From: Rhodospirillaceae bacterium
GTDB taxonomy: Bacteria; Pseudomonadota; Alphaproteobacteria; Rhodospirillales; Casp-alpha2
Direction of reading: 5' to 3'
Assembly: GCA_016845145.1 (NCBI GenBank)
Contig: JAERTE010000148.1
Coordinates: 1 to 64,000 of the forward strand
DNA length: 64,000 nucleotides
Below the pieces are notes generated by a model. That model saw nothing but the letters and a program-made list of their open reading frames with translations, was not told the origin of the DNA and ran no database searches. Both the position numbers and the translations under genes were made by a program. Within the stretch, counting starts at the first letter, position 1; each line of letters starts with the position of its first letter. Shown here piece after piece: positions 1 to 8,514 of this stretch.

Positions 1-140
1 GTTCGCCAGAAACTCTCTCCATATCGGGCCCGGGAAATAAATTCGTCGCTCATCTCGATCTCCTTCCGTTGAAAAATCACAACGAAAACAAATCAGATTA
101 TCCCAACCCTCGAATAGTGTGCGTTCCCAGGACGCTTACC

Positions 141-365
141 ATTGCCGAATGCGAAATCCCTGATCTTTGATTTCGATTCCCTGATCTTGATGTAATTTTC
201 CCTGTTAATTTTTTAGGGAATTTTCAAAAGAAACCGCAGAACTCAGGCATTTTCCGCACTCGAGATAGTCGCCGCTACCGGGAAATGACGAAATTTCCCT
301 GTTTTTTCCCTGTAAAACAGGGAAATCACCGGAGACTGGTTCGCTCCAGACTGCCTCCACCGCCA
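141..365. repeat. ~225-bp direct repeat, copy A
   Basis: This stretch recurs in the same orientation at 12852-13076. By eye the copies match at close to 90%, with only a pair of compensating 1-base gaps. Both contain runs built on TTCCCTG/CAGGGAA, including the short dyad ccctgtaaaacaggg. There is no convincing ORF; the 81-residue minus-strand ORF here is a frame through the repeat. Copy A lies next to the outer end of an IS481-type remnant and copy B lies beyond an IS1182-type remnant, so the sequence is probably IS-associated. Function unknown. Confidence 0.8.
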
Positions 366-386
366 TTTACCCCCTGTCCGACCCGG

Positions 387-425
387 AGACATGGGTAACA
401 GGTCGTACCTAAGACATGGGTAACA
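387..425. repeat. Repeated 14-mer at the end of the IS481-type remnant
   Basis: The 14-mer agacatgggtaaca occurs twice, at 387-400 and 412-425. Read on the minus strand it becomes TGTTACCCATGTCT just beyond the transposase stop. This placement fits a terminal inverted repeat with an internal copy, marking the outer end of the element. The opposite end was not found, because the 5' half of the element is missing. Confidence 0.5.
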
Positions 426-868
426 ACCTCGAACCGAACGGGTTGTCGATAGTTTGCAGTGTTTTCTGTTCCAAGTCGATATATCCAAGATCGTGATGCA
501 TGAAGCTGACGATCCAGATGCCTTCGTCGACCTCCTTTAATCCGAGCCTTTGGCCTGCCATGACGGTTGATATGTTGATCTTTTTTCGGTGCATGCAGAT
601 TCGCCCGCAAGCGGTGACGAGGATGTCTTTGTCATGGAATGGATATTCCACCTCGGGCAGTCCGCTATAGGGGCGTTGTGAAGGCATGTAGACGTCTTTC
701 GGGCACTTCATGTCGAGCGCCTCATGAGGTCTTTCCGTATTGAACTCATAGACGAATTCATCAAAGCGGGCCTGCTGCTGTAGACTGTTCATCTGCGGCG
801 GCCTGGTTGTTTCCTTCTTCAGGGTCAGGTGCATACGCTCATGACGGCCATTCTGCTGCGGATGCTCT
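409..868 (-). pseudogene. IS481-family transposase, C-terminal remnant
   Basis: The minus-strand frame reads GRHERMHLTLKKE, then NTERPHEALDM and PSQRPY, which is the typical end of the DDE integrase-core transposases of the IS481 group. The open frame starts abruptly at a stop codon just before EHPQQNGRHERM, so the helix-turn-helix domain and the first catalytic aspartates are missing. It is a dead fragment of about 150 residues. The only other IS481-like piece here, at 17.3 kb, is an N-terminal fragment of what looks like a different element. Confidence 0.8.
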
Positions 869-980
869 TAGCCGCATAATGTGCATTCAGAAGAATGAGG
901 GCCGGCACTGACGCGGGCGTAATATTCCGATATTGATCCAGCACCGGACCAAAAATCTGAGTCCCGATAACTTCCGAGTC

Positions 981-1060
981 TGTTAAGGCTTGTCCGACAC
1001 CTGCCGGACCGTACATGTCGCAGCTACCTCGCAGCGGCAGGTGTCCGACAACCCTTAACA
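981..1060. repeat. 80-bp inverted-repeat element with 26-bp arms
   Basis: The left arm (981-1006, starting tgttaaggcttgtccgacac) and right arm (1035-1060) are inverted copies with two mismatches in 26. They surround a 28-base loop. The ends read TG...CA, as in many IS termini, and no flanking target duplication is visible. There is no T-run, so a simple terminator is unlikely. It may be a mini-element (MITE-like) or a scar of the degenerate IS next door. Confidence 0.6.
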
Positions 1061-1221
1061 ATAGCTGACATAACGATAACACGGAAACGGGCTCTCCTTT
1101 TTTGGAACCGTTCGATTTTCAATTTCGAGTTCTTCATGTTCTCGATTTATGTTGTTCCGCGGCGAAACAATGAACTAATTTGACAATTGGCGAGTATTGA
1201 CAGGCATTTTAGAAGGCAATC

Positions 1222-1872
1222 ATGAGAAACGGAAACAGCGAGCCAAAAGTTCGGGATAGCCTCTCGAGGGTTGCCTATGATTCCGTCTTTCAGATGATCC
1301 TTTCGCGCGAATTGCCGGGCGGCACCGTGATCCAGGAACGGAAATTGGCCGAAACCCTGGGTATCTCGCGCACGCCAATGCGTGAAGCGCTGGTTAGGCT
1401 CGAGGGCGAAGGGTGGCTGGTCCGGTTGACCGACCGTTTGCTCTCGGTGAAAGTCGTCGATCTCACTGAATTCTTGCATGCTTTGAGCGTGCGGCGGTTG
1501 CTGGAGTGCGAGGCGATCCGAAACGCCGCAGCCAAACTGACCGATACGGATATCGAGCGGTTGAGCGGAAAGCTGGCCGAGTTAAAGGCCGATCCGGACC
1601 CGGAGAACCAGGTTCACTGGTCATTTGATGACGATCTTCATCGAACCATTGCGATTTTTGGGGGAAATCCCGTGCTCGCTCGGATCGTCAACGATCTTCG
1701 AAAAACGACCCATCTGTTCGAAGCGCAAACCGTGCCCCAGAGATTGAGCCCCGGCGTTGCCGAACATGAAGCCATCCTTGACGCACTTGCGGCCCGCGAT
1801 CCCGAGCGGGCGGTCGAGGCCATGCAGACACACCTGGAATGTGTCCGTGCCGGCGTTATGGACAATCTATAG
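1222..1872 (+). CDS. GntR-family regulator (FCD type)
   Basis: This 216-residue protein is a ligand-responsive repressor or activator. The N-terminal winged helix-turn-helix spans about residues 15-75 (IQERKLAETLGISRTPMREA is the recognition region). The rest is an all-helical FCD ligand domain with the expected acidic/His residues (DDDLHR and EHEAILDAL). It ends about 65 bases before a perfect palindrome and is followed by a TRAP transporter and catabolic genes. It therefore most likely controls that operon in response to the transported compound or an intermediate. The ligand cannot be named from sequence. Confidence 0.9.
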   Translation: MRNGNSEPKVRDSLSRVAYDSVFQMILSRELPGGTVIQERKLAETLGISRTPMREALVRLEGEGWLVRLTDRLLSVKVVDLTEFLHALSVRRLLECEAIRNAAAKLTDTDIERLSGKLAELKADPDPENQVHWSFDDDLHRTIAIFGGNPVLARIVNDLRKTTHLFEAQTVPQRLSPGVAEHEAILDALAARDPERAVEAMQTHLECVRAGVMDNL

Positions 1873-1926
1873 ACCCCGGCCCAATCAACACACGCTGTTG
1901 TCACGAAGGACGCGGGGTCTGCAAAG

Positions 1927-1965
1927 TTGCAGCGATGTTATACAAGTGGTATACCACTTGTATAA
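1927..1965 (+). promoter_or_regulatory. 28-bp perfect palindromic operator with overlapping promoter
   Basis: Positions 1938-1965 form a perfect 28-base palindrome with half-site ttatacaagtggta and centre GGTATACC. FCD-type GntR proteins typically bind such GTATAC-centred dyads. A possible sigma70 promoter overlaps it: TTGCAG at 1927-1932, a 17-base spacer, then TATACC at 1950-1955. Binding by the upstream GntR product would block it. The palindrome is seen directly; the regulator assignment and promoter are inference. Confidence 0.75.
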
Positions 1966-2082
1966 GGATGTGCTGATAACTCATCCGGGGGGGTCCTGGC
2001 TGATACTTTGTACAAGCATGTCCATGATGACTGGATAGATGAGGCGCCCGCACAGGCGCCAAAACACAGAGAGGATGTCGAA

Positions 2083-3051
2083 ATGAAAAAATTTGTCATG
2101 GGGTTGGCATTGGCGGCGATGACCGCGTTTCCGGCCGCTGCTGAAACCATCATACTGAAAGCCGGCCATTCGGCGAACGCGGATGAGCCGTATCACATCG
2201 GCCTGACCGAATTTGCACGTATCGTGAAGGAAAAGTCCGGCGGCCGGGTTGAGGTTCAGATTTTCCCGAACAATCAGCTTGGCAATGAAAAGGAAATGAT
2301 CGAAGGCTTGCTCCTCGGCACCGTCGATATCACCGTGCCGTCGAACGGCGTGGTGACGAACTTCGTCAAGAAACTCGGCATTTTCGACTTGCCGTTCCTG
2401 TTCCGCGACCGCGCGCACATGTACAAAGCCATGGACGGCGAGCCCGGCAAAATCCTCAATAAGGCAATGGAAGAAAAAGGTTTCCGCCTGCTCGGATTTT
2501 ATGAAGCCGGCATCCGCCACATCATGACCCGCACCAAGCCGATCAATTCCTATGCCGATCTTCAAGGTTTGAAAATCCGCACCATGGGCGTTCCGGCGCA
2601 CGTGGCGTCCTTCAACGCCTTTGGCGCCAACGCAACGCCGCTCGCTTACTCCGAGCTTTACGGCGCATTGCAGTCGGGCCTGGTTGACGGCGCGGAAGCG
2701 GCGAACACCAACTACAACTCGAAGAAATTCTACGAAGTGGCCCCGCACTGGGCCCAGATCGGTTGGACGGCGTTGGTCGCTGACTTGATCATGTCGGCGA
2801 AGAAGTTTAATTCGCTGCCCAAGGATATCCAGGGCATCTTGTTGGAAGCCGGCTTGAAGTCCGCCGCCAAAGAGCGTGCAGCCTATTCCAACAGCGACAA
2901 CAGCCTGTTGGGTAGCCTGAAAGCGAAAGGCGTCAAGGTCACGCACCCTGACCCGGCACCGTTCCGCAAGGCTTCGCAGAAAGTTTACGACGAGTTCGTC
3001 AAATCGGACTCCGATCGCAAACTTCTCAACACGATCATCAATACCAAGTAA
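2083..3051 (+). CDS. dctP: TRAP transporter substrate-binding protein, DctP family
   Basis: This is the periplasmic solute-binding subunit of a tripartite ATP-independent transporter, which captures a carboxylate-type ligand. It has an N-terminal signal peptide (MKKFVMGLALAAMTAFPAAA, cleavage before ETI) and the family core with FPNNQLGNEKEMIEGLLLG and a conserved arginine in KIRTMGVP that usually binds the ligand carboxylate. Mature length about 300 residues is normal. The ATG at 2083 is chosen over the upstream start at 2008 because it follows an agagagga ribosome site and begins the signal peptide. It is the first gene after the operator. Confidence 0.93.
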   Translation: MKKFVMGLALAAMTAFPAAAETIILKAGHSANADEPYHIGLTEFARIVKEKSGGRVEVQIFPNNQLGNEKEMIEGLLLGTVDITVPSNGVVTNFVKKLGIFDLPFLFRDRAHMYKAMDGEPGKILNKAMEEKGFRLLGFYEAGIRHIMTRTKPINSYADLQGLKIRTMGVPAHVASFNAFGANATPLAYSELYGALQSGLVDGAEAANTNYNSKKFYEVAPHWAQIGWTALVADLIMSAKKFNSLPKDIQGILLEAGLKSAAKERAAYSNSDNSLLGSLKAKGVKVTHPDPAPFRKASQKVYDEFVKSDSDRKLLNTIINTK

Positions 3052-3071
3052 GCTTCTCCCTGAAGCATGAC

Positions 3072-3117
3072 GCCCGGCTAGGCTTGCCGAAAGTTTAGCC
3101 TCAGCCGGGTGTTTTCT
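3072..3117 (+). promoter_or_regulatory. Intercistronic hairpin between dctP and dctQ
   Basis: The arms gcccggctaggct and agcctcagccgggt can form a stem of about 12 pairs with a 12-base loop, followed by gttttctt. It may act as a partial terminator or a 3' stabiliser, so that the binding protein is made in excess over the membrane subunits. This arrangement is common in TRAP operons. It also argues against the GTG start at 3109 for dctQ. Confidence 0.6.
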
Positions 3118-3150
3118 TGCCTCAAACAAGCGGGGCGGATTTTTTTTAGA

Positions 3151-3675
3151 ATGTTTGAAACGGCACTCAATATTGGTGAGCGGTTCACGGGCTTGCTGCG
3201 GCGATGCGTCGCGGTGCTGGTGATTATCTTTTACACCTACATGGCCACCGCGGTGGTGATTCAGGTGTTCGGCCGTTATGTGTTTAATTATTCCATTGGC
3301 TGGGCTTCAGAGACAGCCACCTTCGCCCAAATCTGGATGGTTCTGCTGGCCGCCGGCGTTGCCATGCATCGCAACCTCCATGTCGGCGTCGATGCATTGG
3401 CCCGGAAATTCCCGCTCTATATTCGTCGCCTGTTGATCCTCGTCACGGGCGTATCGGCGTTTTGGTTCCTGTGGCAGGCGATCTCCGGCAGCATGGCGAT
3501 GATTGAAATCGGCCAAATCCAGACGTCGCCGGCCATCGGTCTGCCGATGTGGATTCCGTATTTATCGCTGCCCATAGGCCTGACGTATTTCGGTTTTGAA
3601 GTGATGCTGGCGCTCGTTGCGAAATGGGACGATCCCGATGACGAACCGAACGTTATTGGAGACGACGCATCATGA
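3151..3675 (+). CDS. dctQ: TRAP transporter small permease, DctQ family
   Basis: This 174-residue inner-membrane protein has four predicted transmembrane segments (around VAVLVIIFYTYMATAVVIQV, a second near FAQIWMVLLAAGVAM, then LLILVTGVSAFWFLW and IPYLSLPIGLTYFGF). WASETATFAQIWMVLLAAG is the family signature region. It pairs with DctM to form the membrane part of the transporter. The ORF could open at GTG 3109, but that lies inside the hairpin, so ATG 3151 is preferred. The stop overlaps the dctM start (ATGA), implying coupled translation. Confidence 0.9.
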   Translation: MFETALNIGERFTGLLRRCVAVLVIIFYTYMATAVVIQVFGRYVFNYSIGWASETATFAQIWMVLLAAGVAMHRNLHVGVDALARKFPLYIRRLLILVTGVSAFWFLWQAISGSMAMIEIGQIQTSPAIGLPMWIPYLSLPIGLTYFGFEVMLALVAKWDDPDDEPNVIGDDAS

Positions 3676-4949
3676 CCGTCACCGTCATTTCGTTTTTGGG
3701 ACTCATTTTGATCGGCACGCCGATCGTATTCGCGCTTGGTGTTTCGGCGGCATTGACGCTGTACATCACCGGTGTCCCCATGAGCATCGTCTCGCAGCGG
3801 ATTTTCGCCGGCCTCGACAGCTTCACGATCATGGCCATACCGTTTTTCGTTTTCGCCGGCATCATCATGGAGCGCGGCGGCATCGCCCAGCGCATCATCG
3901 ATTTCGCCGCTGCCTTGGTGGGTTGGATCACCGGCAGTCTGTTGATGGTCGCCGTTGTGGCTGGCACCGGCTTGGCGGCGATTTCGGGCTCGGGCTCGGC
4001 CGATACGGCGGCGACATCTTCGATCATGCTGCCCGAAATGCGCCGGCGCGGTTACAACATCGATTTCGCCGCCGGCATCATGGCCGCAGCCGGCACACTG
4101 GGCCCGGTGATACCGCCCAGCATAATGATGGTCGTATTGGCGACAATCTCGAACCTGTCCGTCGGCGGCATGTTCCTGGGCGGCATTGTGCCCGGCCTGA
4201 TCATGGCTATCGGTTTGATGATTGCCAGTTATTACCACGCACGGCGCGGTGGTGATGCCTATAAGGACTCAGAGCCCTTCACTCTGGGCCGCCTTGGGCG
4301 CACATTCGTGGCCGCGGTGCCGGCATTTGTTATGCCGGTGATCATCGTCGGCGGGATTGTCGGCGGCGTCTTCACGCCCACCGAGGCGGCGTCCATTGCG
4401 GTCGTGACAGGGCTAGCGATCGCCATGTTCGTCTACAAGGAATTGCGCCTCGCTGATTTGCCGGAGATCATCCTCAAGGCATCTTCGATTTCGGCTGCGG
4501 TGATGATGATCATCGCCACGGCCAGCGTGTTCTCTTGGCTGATCGCGTCTCAAAACATTCCGGCCCTGATTGGCGGCACCATCCGCGAGTTCTCCGATAG
4601 TCCGTGGGTGTTCCTGGCCTTGGTCAACGTCTTGCTGATCGTTATCGGCATGTTCATGGAAAGCATTTCGGCGATCTTGATCCTAGTTCCGGTGCTGATG
4701 CCGATTGCCAAATCATTCGGCATCGACCCGTTGCATTTCGGCGTCATCATTATCATTAACTTGTCCATCGGCATGATCACGCCGCCCTACGGCATTACCT
4801 TGTTTGTGGCCAGTTCCATTGCGGGCCGGCGCATAACGCAAGTCTCTCAGAAAATTTTGCTCCCACTATCTTTCATGCTGGCAACGTTGATCCTGGCCAC
4901 CTACGTGCCGTCGGTCGTGACCTTCCTGCCCAACCTTTTCCTGAAGTGA
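3672..4949 (+). CDS. dctM: TRAP transporter large permease, DctM family
   Basis: This 425-residue polytopic protein is the ion-coupled transport subunit. It has about 12 membrane segments, the early motif GTPIVFALGVSAALTLY, and the paired re-entrant signatures SGSGSADTAA and ITPPYGITLFVASS expected of DctM proteins. It starts within the dctQ stop codon and ends 11 bases before the next ATG, so the three TRAP genes and the catabolic genes share one transcript. The substrate is unknown; neighbours suggest an amino-acid-derived or cyclic amide compound. Confidence 0.93.
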   Translation: MTVTVISFLGLILIGTPIVFALGVSAALTLYITGVPMSIVSQRIFAGLDSFTIMAIPFFVFAGIIMERGGIAQRIIDFAAALVGWITGSLLMVAVVAGTGLAAISGSGSADTAATSSIMLPEMRRRGYNIDFAAGIMAAAGTLGPVIPPSIMMVVLATISNLSVGGMFLGGIVPGLIMAIGLMIASYYHARRGGDAYKDSEPFTLGRLGRTFVAAVPAFVMPVIIVGGIVGGVFTPTEAASIAVVTGLAIAMFVYKELRLADLPEIILKASSISAAVMMIIATASVFSWLIASQNIPALIGGTIREFSDSPWVFLALVNVLLIVIGMFMESISAILILVPVLMPIAKSFGIDPLHFGVIIIINLSIGMITPPYGITLFVASSIAGRRITQVSQKILLPLSFMLATLILATYVPSVVTFLPNLFLK

Positions 4950-4960
4950 GAATAAACAAA

Positions 4961-5848
4961 ATGACCCAATTCAAGGGAACCTTCACTGTCATGATCACCC
5001 CGTTCTCTGAGGACGGTCGGCAAGTTGATGAGACCGCGTTGAAGCGCTTTGTCGATTGGCAAATCTCGGAAGGCATTCACGGCCTTATCCCACTGGGCAG
5101 TACGGGTGAGTTTCTGTCTGTTAGCGATGAGGAACGCCAGCAAGTCGCCGAGATAACCATCAAACAGGCCGCTGGCCGGGTGCCGGTGCTGGTCGGGACG
5201 GCGGCGGAAAACACCTGGGATGCCGTTCACTACAGCCGTGAAGCTGAGGCGCTGGGTGCCGACGGCGTGATGATTATTCCGCCATTCTACAGCACGCCCA
5301 CGGATGACGAGTTGTACCAACACTACAAGACCATCGGCGATGCTATCTCGATCCCGATCATGATCTACAACAACCCGGCCACATCCAATGTCGACATGCT
5401 GCCCCAACTGGTGGCGCGCTTGTCCGAGATCGAGAATGTCTCATATATCAAAGAATCGACCATGGACGTCACCCGCGTGCGCGACATCGTCCGGTTCTGT
5501 GGTGAGCGGATGACCGTCTTCGGCGGTATCATGGGCTACGAGTCGTATCTCAACGGCGCCATGGGATGGGTGGCCGTCGGCTCCAACCTGATGCCCAAGG
5601 CCTTTGCCGATATCTACGGTGCAACGGTTGAACGCAGCGACGTTGCCGCAGGCCAGGAAATCTACAGGCGCATCTTGCCGGTTATCGAATTGGTGGGCGG
5701 GCACCGTTACGTGACAGCCACCAAGACAGCACTGGCCCGTATGGGATTGCCGGTCGGACCACCGCGCCCACCAAGGCTTCCGGCTGCGGGCGAAGACCTG
5801 GCTTGGGTCGAACGCGTCGTCGATGAGCTAGAACTGAAAATCACCTGA
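4961..5848 (+). CDS. DapA-family lyase/deaminase
   Basis: A 295-residue (beta/alpha)8 aldolase of the dihydrodipicolinate synthase/N-acetylneuraminate lyase family. The pyruvate-binding motif GSTGE lies at about 46-50, the catalytic Tyr in IYNNP at 136, and the Schiff-base lysine in YIKEST at 164. The family includes hydroxyproline-pathway deaminases, keto-deoxy-sugar dehydratases and true DapA. The catabolic setting makes lysine biosynthesis unlikely. Next to an HcnABC-like dehydrogenase, a pyrroline-hydroxycarboxylate deaminase role is one option. ATG 4961 is chosen over GTG 4946, which overlaps the dctM stop. Confidence 0.85.
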   Translation: MTQFKGTFTVMITPFSEDGRQVDETALKRFVDWQISEGIHGLIPLGSTGEFLSVSDEERQQVAEITIKQAAGRVPVLVGTAAENTWDAVHYSREAEALGADGVMIIPPFYSTPTDDELYQHYKTIGDAISIPIMIYNNPATSNVDMLPQLVARLSEIENVSYIKESTMDVTRVRDIVRFCGERMTVFGGIMGYESYLNGAMGWVAVGSNLMPKAFADIYGATVERSDVAAGQEIYRRILPVIELVGGHRYVTATKTALARMGLPVGPPRPPRLPAAGEDLAWVERVVDELELKIT

Positions 5849-5858
5849 GGACCCCGCC

Positions 5859-7277
5859 ATGCCCGGACTGGACACGATTATCCGCAACGCCAACGTGGTG
5901 ACCGCGACCGACAAGTACAAAGCCGACATCGGTATCCGCGACGGCGTCATTCAAATGATCGGCACAATCAGCGAATCCGCCGAGAGCGAAATCGATGCCG
6001 CTGGCCGCATGGTCACCCCCGGCGGCGTCGATGGTCATTGCCATCTCGACCAACCCATGGATGACGGATCGATCATCGCTGACGATTTCACCAGCGGCAC
6101 GATATCGGCAGCGTGTGGCGGCACCACGACCGTGATCCCATTTGCTTGCCAGGTTAAGGGGGAAGGCTTGCGCGCCGCTGTCGAGAATTATCACACCTGC
6201 GCAGACGGCAAGGCCGTGATCGACTATGCCTTTCACCTGATCGTCACGGACCCGACACCGAACGTACTGGGCCAGGAATTGCCGGCGCTGATCAAGGACG
6301 GCTATTCGCACTTCAAAATTTACATGACCTACGATGCTTTGAAGCTGCGCGACCGCGAAATCCTCGACGTCTTGCACCTGGCCAAGCGCGAAGGCGCCAT
6401 GACCATGATCCACGCCGAGAACGACGATTGCATCGCATGGCTGACCGAAACCCTGGAAAACGCCGGCAAGACCGCGCCAATTTATCATAGTCATTCGCGC
6501 CCGCCGGTGGTCGAACGCGAAGCCACGCACCGCGCCATTTCATTGGCGGAGTTGATGGACGTGCCGGTGTTGATTGTGCATGTGTCGGGCAACGAGGCGA
6601 TGACGCAGATCCAGAACGCGCAAGCCCGCGGCATCCGGATTTACGGCGAGACCTGCCCGCAATACCTGTTCCTGACCGCCGACGATCTGGACCAGCCGGG
6701 CTTTGAGGGTGCTAAGTGCGTTTGCAGCCCGCCACCGCGCACCGCCGATGACCAAGAGCACATCTGGCGCGGCATCAAGACCGGCGTGTTTCAGGTGTTC
6801 TCCTCCGATCACGCACCGTTCCGTTTCGATGACGACAAGGGCAAGAAAAACGCCGGCACCGACGCAAAGTTCAGCCAAATCCCGAACGGCGTTCCCGGCA
6901 TTGAAACACGCCTGTCACTGTTGATGTCGGAAGGCGTGATGAAGGGCCGGATCGATGTACATACGTTCGTCTCGGTCACATCGACGGGCCCGGCGCAGAT
7001 GTACGGCCTGTTCCCGCGCAAGGGCACCATCGCACCCGGCAGCGACGCGGATCTGGTAATCTGGGATACGGAAACCGAGTTCACGCTTACCAACGAACGC
7101 CTGCACCACAACGTCGATTACACGCCCTACGAAGGCATGGAACTCCAGGCTTGGCCGGCGACGGTCTTGTCCCGAGGCCGCGTGGTTGCCGAGAACGGTG
7201 AGTGCATGGCACAGCCCGGAGATGGCGAGTTCCTGCCCAGCGATCCGCCAAACCCCTTGCGCCCGCAACAACCCTAA
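5859..7277 (+). CDS. Dihydropyrimidinase/hydantoinase-family amidohydrolase
   Basis: A 472-residue cyclic-amidase superfamily member that opens hydantoin or dihydropyrimidine rings to N-carbamoyl amino acids. Binuclear metal ligands are visible: HCH in DGHCHLDQP at 60-62, the carboxylated lysine in HFKIYMTYD at 153, His in MIHAEN and VHVSG, and the final Asp in SSDHAPF. Length is normal for D-hydantoinase/dihydropyrimidinase. It lies 10 bases after the DapA-family gene and 18 before the M20 hydrolase, which could be the following carbamoylase or deacylase. Confidence 0.9.
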   Translation: MPGLDTIIRNANVVTATDKYKADIGIRDGVIQMIGTISESAESEIDAAGRMVTPGGVDGHCHLDQPMDDGSIIADDFTSGTISAACGGTTTVIPFACQVKGEGLRAAVENYHTCADGKAVIDYAFHLIVTDPTPNVLGQELPALIKDGYSHFKIYMTYDALKLRDREILDVLHLAKREGAMTMIHAENDDCIAWLTETLENAGKTAPIYHSHSRPPVVEREATHRAISLAELMDVPVLIVHVSGNEAMTQIQNAQARGIRIYGETCPQYLFLTADDLDQPGFEGAKCVCSPPPRTADDQEHIWRGIKTGVFQVFSSDHAPFRFDDDKGKKNAGTDAKFSQIPNGVPGIETRLSLLMSEGVMKGRIDVHTFVSVTSTGPAQMYGLFPRKGTIAPGSDADLVIWDTETEFTLTNERLHHNVDYTPYEGMELQAWPATVLSRGRVVAENGECMAQPGDGEFLPSDPPNPLRPQQP

Positions 7278-7295
7278 CACCGAAAGAACCGCTTT

Positions 7296-8471
7296 ATGAA
7301 CGCCGAAAGCCGTAAACTCGTGACGGAACGGGTGACCAGCCTGTTGTCCGATCTCATCGCCATTCCGACAGCCTATCCGCCCGGCAATTCGGTCGATATC
7401 TCGCGCTATATCGGTGACGTCCTGGGCGCGGCAGGATATGAGGTCGAGATTCTGTCGCGCCAGGATGGGCTTGATAACGTCGTCGCACGTATGGGAAACG
7501 GATCACCATCATTGGTGTTCAACACCCATATCGATACGGTCGGTCCCGGCGATCTGGAACTGTGGAACCACCCGCCGTTCGAGGCCCGGGTCAAAGACGG
7601 ACAACTGAGCGGCCTGGGTGCTGTGAACTGCAAAGGCAGCGGTGCCACGCAAATCTGGTTGGCTGAGGAAATCGCGCGTTTGGGCGGCCCAGCCAATGGC
7701 GAAGTTGTCTTTTCCTTTGTCACCGATGAAGAGAGCCTGGCTTGCGATGGCATGGATTTTCTGCGCGAAAGCGGCGCGCTAAAGCCCGATATGCTTTTGG
7801 TCGCCGCACCGACGGACAACGCGTTGATCGTATCGGAACGCGGTGTGCTGTGGATGGAAATCGAAACCTTCGGCCGCCCAGCGCATGCGGGCGAGCCGGC
7901 CGAAGGCGATAACGCCATCAGCCGCATGATGCGCATTTGCACGGCGATTGAGGCCGAAATGGCGACGCGCCTTGCTGAACGGGTCGACGGCGACATGCGC
8001 TCCACGATGAACCTGGGTATGTTCCATGGCGGCTTGAACACCAATGTGGTGCCGAGCCGCTGCCGGGTTGAGATCGACCGCCGCTTGCTGCCGAGTGAAA
8101 CCGTCGATGGCGCATTCGCCGAAATTTCCGCGATCGTCGATGGCTTGGGCGAGCCCAAAGAGATGGTTGAGGTTCGGAAACTGCGCGGCACCAATGGCTT
8201 TATCGGTGACGGCGACGGCCGTTTGGTCACCGCCATGACCGCGGCGATCCGGGGTGAGACCGGAAACGATCCGGACTTCATCAGCGCGATCGGCGTCAGT
8301 GATGGCCGCTATTTCGCCGATGACGGCATCGAGATCATGAGTTTCGGTCCCGGTGACGGTAATGAAGGGCACGCCGCCAATGAAACCATCGAGATCTCCA
8401 AGTTGACCGAAAGCGCCGTTATCTTGAAGCGCATGGTTGCGGATGTCCTGGGCTTCGCCAATGATGGGTAA
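7296..8471 (+). CDS. M20-family metallohydrolase (ArgE/DapE/carbamoylase type)
   Basis: A 391-residue di-zinc amidohydrolase. The metal and catalytic sites are present: HID in FNTHIDTVGPGD, GLGAVNCKGSG, the acidic pair in TDEES, and the C-terminal His in GNEGHAANETIEI. The dimerisation-domain motif GRPAHAGEP is also present. The family cleaves N-acetyl, N-succinyl or N-carbamoyl amino acids. Following the hydantoinase-type gene, hydrolysis of an N-carbamoyl or N-acyl amino acid is a reasonable inference, releasing an amino acid for the dehydrogenase that follows. Specificity is not determinable here. Confidence 0.85.
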   Translation: MNAESRKLVTERVTSLLSDLIAIPTAYPPGNSVDISRYIGDVLGAAGYEVEILSRQDGLDNVVARMGNGSPSLVFNTHIDTVGPGDLELWNHPPFEARVKDGQLSGLGAVNCKGSGATQIWLAEEIARLGGPANGEVVFSFVTDEESLACDGMDFLRESGALKPDMLLVAAPTDNALIVSERGVLWMEIETFGRPAHAGEPAEGDNAISRMMRICTAIEAEMATRLAERVDGDMRSTMNLGMFHGGLNTNVVPSRCRVEIDRRLLPSETVDGAFAEISAIVDGLGEPKEMVEVRKLRGTNGFIGDGDGRLVTAMTAAIRGETGNDPDFISAIGVSDGRYFADDGIEIMSFGPGDGNEGHAANETIEISKLTESAVILKRMVADVLGFANDG

Positions 8472-8514
8472 CTTGTGCAGGTAACGGGAAACCTCCCATG
8501 ACGGTCGCCCTCCG

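Noticed and set aside
142-366. CRISPR array or tandem repeat from the recurring ccctgtttt/caggga words
   Set aside because: The words are irregularly spaced, without uniform repeat and spacer lengths; there are no cas genes in the window.
243-488. 81-residue ORF across repeat copy A
   Set aside because: It runs through repetitive sequence and has no coding features. Copy B has no equivalent ORF in the track.
1981-3129. 382-residue minus-strand ORF opposite dctP
   Set aside because: It is the antisense shadow of a clear TRAP binding-protein gene, has a low-complexity charged composition and no family motif.
4961-5848. Calling the DapA-family gene dapA
   Set aside because: The family is functionally broad and the gene sits in a catabolic TRAP operon with no lysine-biosynthesis neighbours.
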